Assembly: GCA_001917855.1 (NCBI GenBank)
Contig: MNEU01000085.1
Coordinates: 1 to 46,174, forward strand
Reading direction: 5' to 3'
DNA from: Armatimonadetes bacterium 13_1_40CM_64_14
GTDB taxonomy: Bacteria; Sysuimicrobiota; Sysuimicrobiia; Sysuimicrobiales; Kaftiobacteriaceae
Length of the DNA: 46,174 nt
This document shows, piece by piece, positions 45,599-46,174 of the stretch. How positions within the stretch are numbered: the first letter of the stretch is position 1; the number at the start of each line of letters is the position of its first letter. The notes under the pieces were generated by a model that did not search any database, was not told the origin of the DNA, and saw only the letters and a list, made by a program, of their open reading frames with translations. A program made the position numbers and the translations under genes.

Positions 45599-46174
45599 GT
45601 GCGCCTGATCGACCTGACGATCCCGTGGGGGCCTGAGGTCGAGCCGGTCCCGGGACATCCGCATATCTACTACGTCCCGATCCACCACCACGAACTGCAC
45701 GGGCTCTCCACCTCGTACGCCACGTTCAGCATCCACACCGGCACCCACATTGACGCCCCGTACCACTTCATCAAAGACGGGCTCACAATCGACCGTGTGC
45801 CGCTGGAGTGGCTGAACGGACCTGCGGTGCTCGTGGACTTACGATCCCAGGCACGGCCGGGCCAGCCGTTTACGGTTGACGCGGTCCAGGCAGCAGCCGG
45901 CGACGCGGACCTGCGCGATCGGCGCGTTGTCCTCTGGAGCGGGTGGGCGCAGGCGAAGTGGAACGATCGGGCATTCTACCGCGACAATCCCTACGTGTCG
46001 AACGAAGCGGCGCAGTGGCTCGTCAGAACCGGGGTGCGCGCGTTGGGTGTGGACTTCGCCGTGGACGGCGGGCCACCGAAGCCGCCAGGACAGCCCAAAT
46101 ACCCGGTGCACCTGATCACGCTGGGTGCCGACGTGTGCCTGATTGAAAATCTGATCAACTTGAACCAGATCGGC
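45599..46174 (+). CDS. Cyclase family protein (kynurenine formamidase-like), 3' truncated by window edge
   Basis: GTG at 45599: VRLIDLTIPWGPEVEPVPGHPHIYYV...YATFSIHTGTHIDAPYHFIKDG...VRALGVDFAVDGG; open at right edge and absent from the ORF track. Confidence 0.9.
   Translation, partial: MRLIDLTIPWGPEVEPVPGHPHIYYVPIHHHELHGLSTSYATFSIHTGTHIDAPYHFIKDGLTIDRVPLEWLNGPAVLVDLRSQARPGQPFTVDAVQAAAGDADLRDRRVVLWSGWAQAKWNDRAFYRDNPYVSNEAAQWLVRTGVRALGVDFAVDGGPPKPPGQPKYPVHLITLGADVCLIENLINLNQIG

Noticed and set aside
1-46174. CRISPR arrays, tRNA/rRNA genes, transposases, integrases, known defence systems
   Set aside because: Looked for spaced repeats, tRNA T-loop patterns and typical protein motifs; none convincingly seen.

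Overview
GC-rich bacterial chromosomal window, gene-dense, with no rRNA, tRNA, CRISPR array or intact mobile element that I could recognise. Left to right: (1) a CaiB/BaiF CoA-transferase fragment, a cyclase-family hydrolase, a HAD hydrolase and a complete branched-chain amino acid type ABC transporter (livJHMGF); (2) an fdrA + DUF1116 pair on the minus strand; (3) DUF3105, M23 and P1-type peptidase genes; (4) a signalling region (about 13.4-22.6 kb) with an HD-GYP/GAF protein, PAS histidine kinase, NarL-type regulator, an atypical receiver coupled to a short sigma-70-region-2-like protein, an Rcp1-like receiver with a C-terminal extension, and a GAF protein with a degenerate GGDEF; (5) an ArsR/SRPBCC/DHFR-like cluster with a gene relic inside; (6) a tightly coupled protocatechuate (beta-ketoadipate) operon pcaC-H-G-I-J-B followed by DoxX, LLM oxidoreductase and an Asp-box protein, with a convergent HpaB-like hydroxylase; (7) a molybdenum/formate dehydrogenase block: mobA, DUF971, Mrp, fdhE, FDH-N gamma, beta and alpha subunits, fdhD and a moeA-mobB fusion. 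The FDH alpha gene is split in the ORF track by an in-frame UGA that reads as selenocysteine, followed by a SECIS-like hairpin; (8) a frameshifted class III cyclase relic and a second cyclase-family hydrolase running off the right edge. Best leads: the selenocysteine FDH with its variant SECIS, the receiver/sigma-region-2 pair (possibly a split PhyR-like sigma mimic), the fdrA/DUF1116 pair without an AllH/DUF2877 partner, the moeA-mobB fusion, and three gene relics missed by ORF calling. All calls come from reading motifs by eye; no database search was run.
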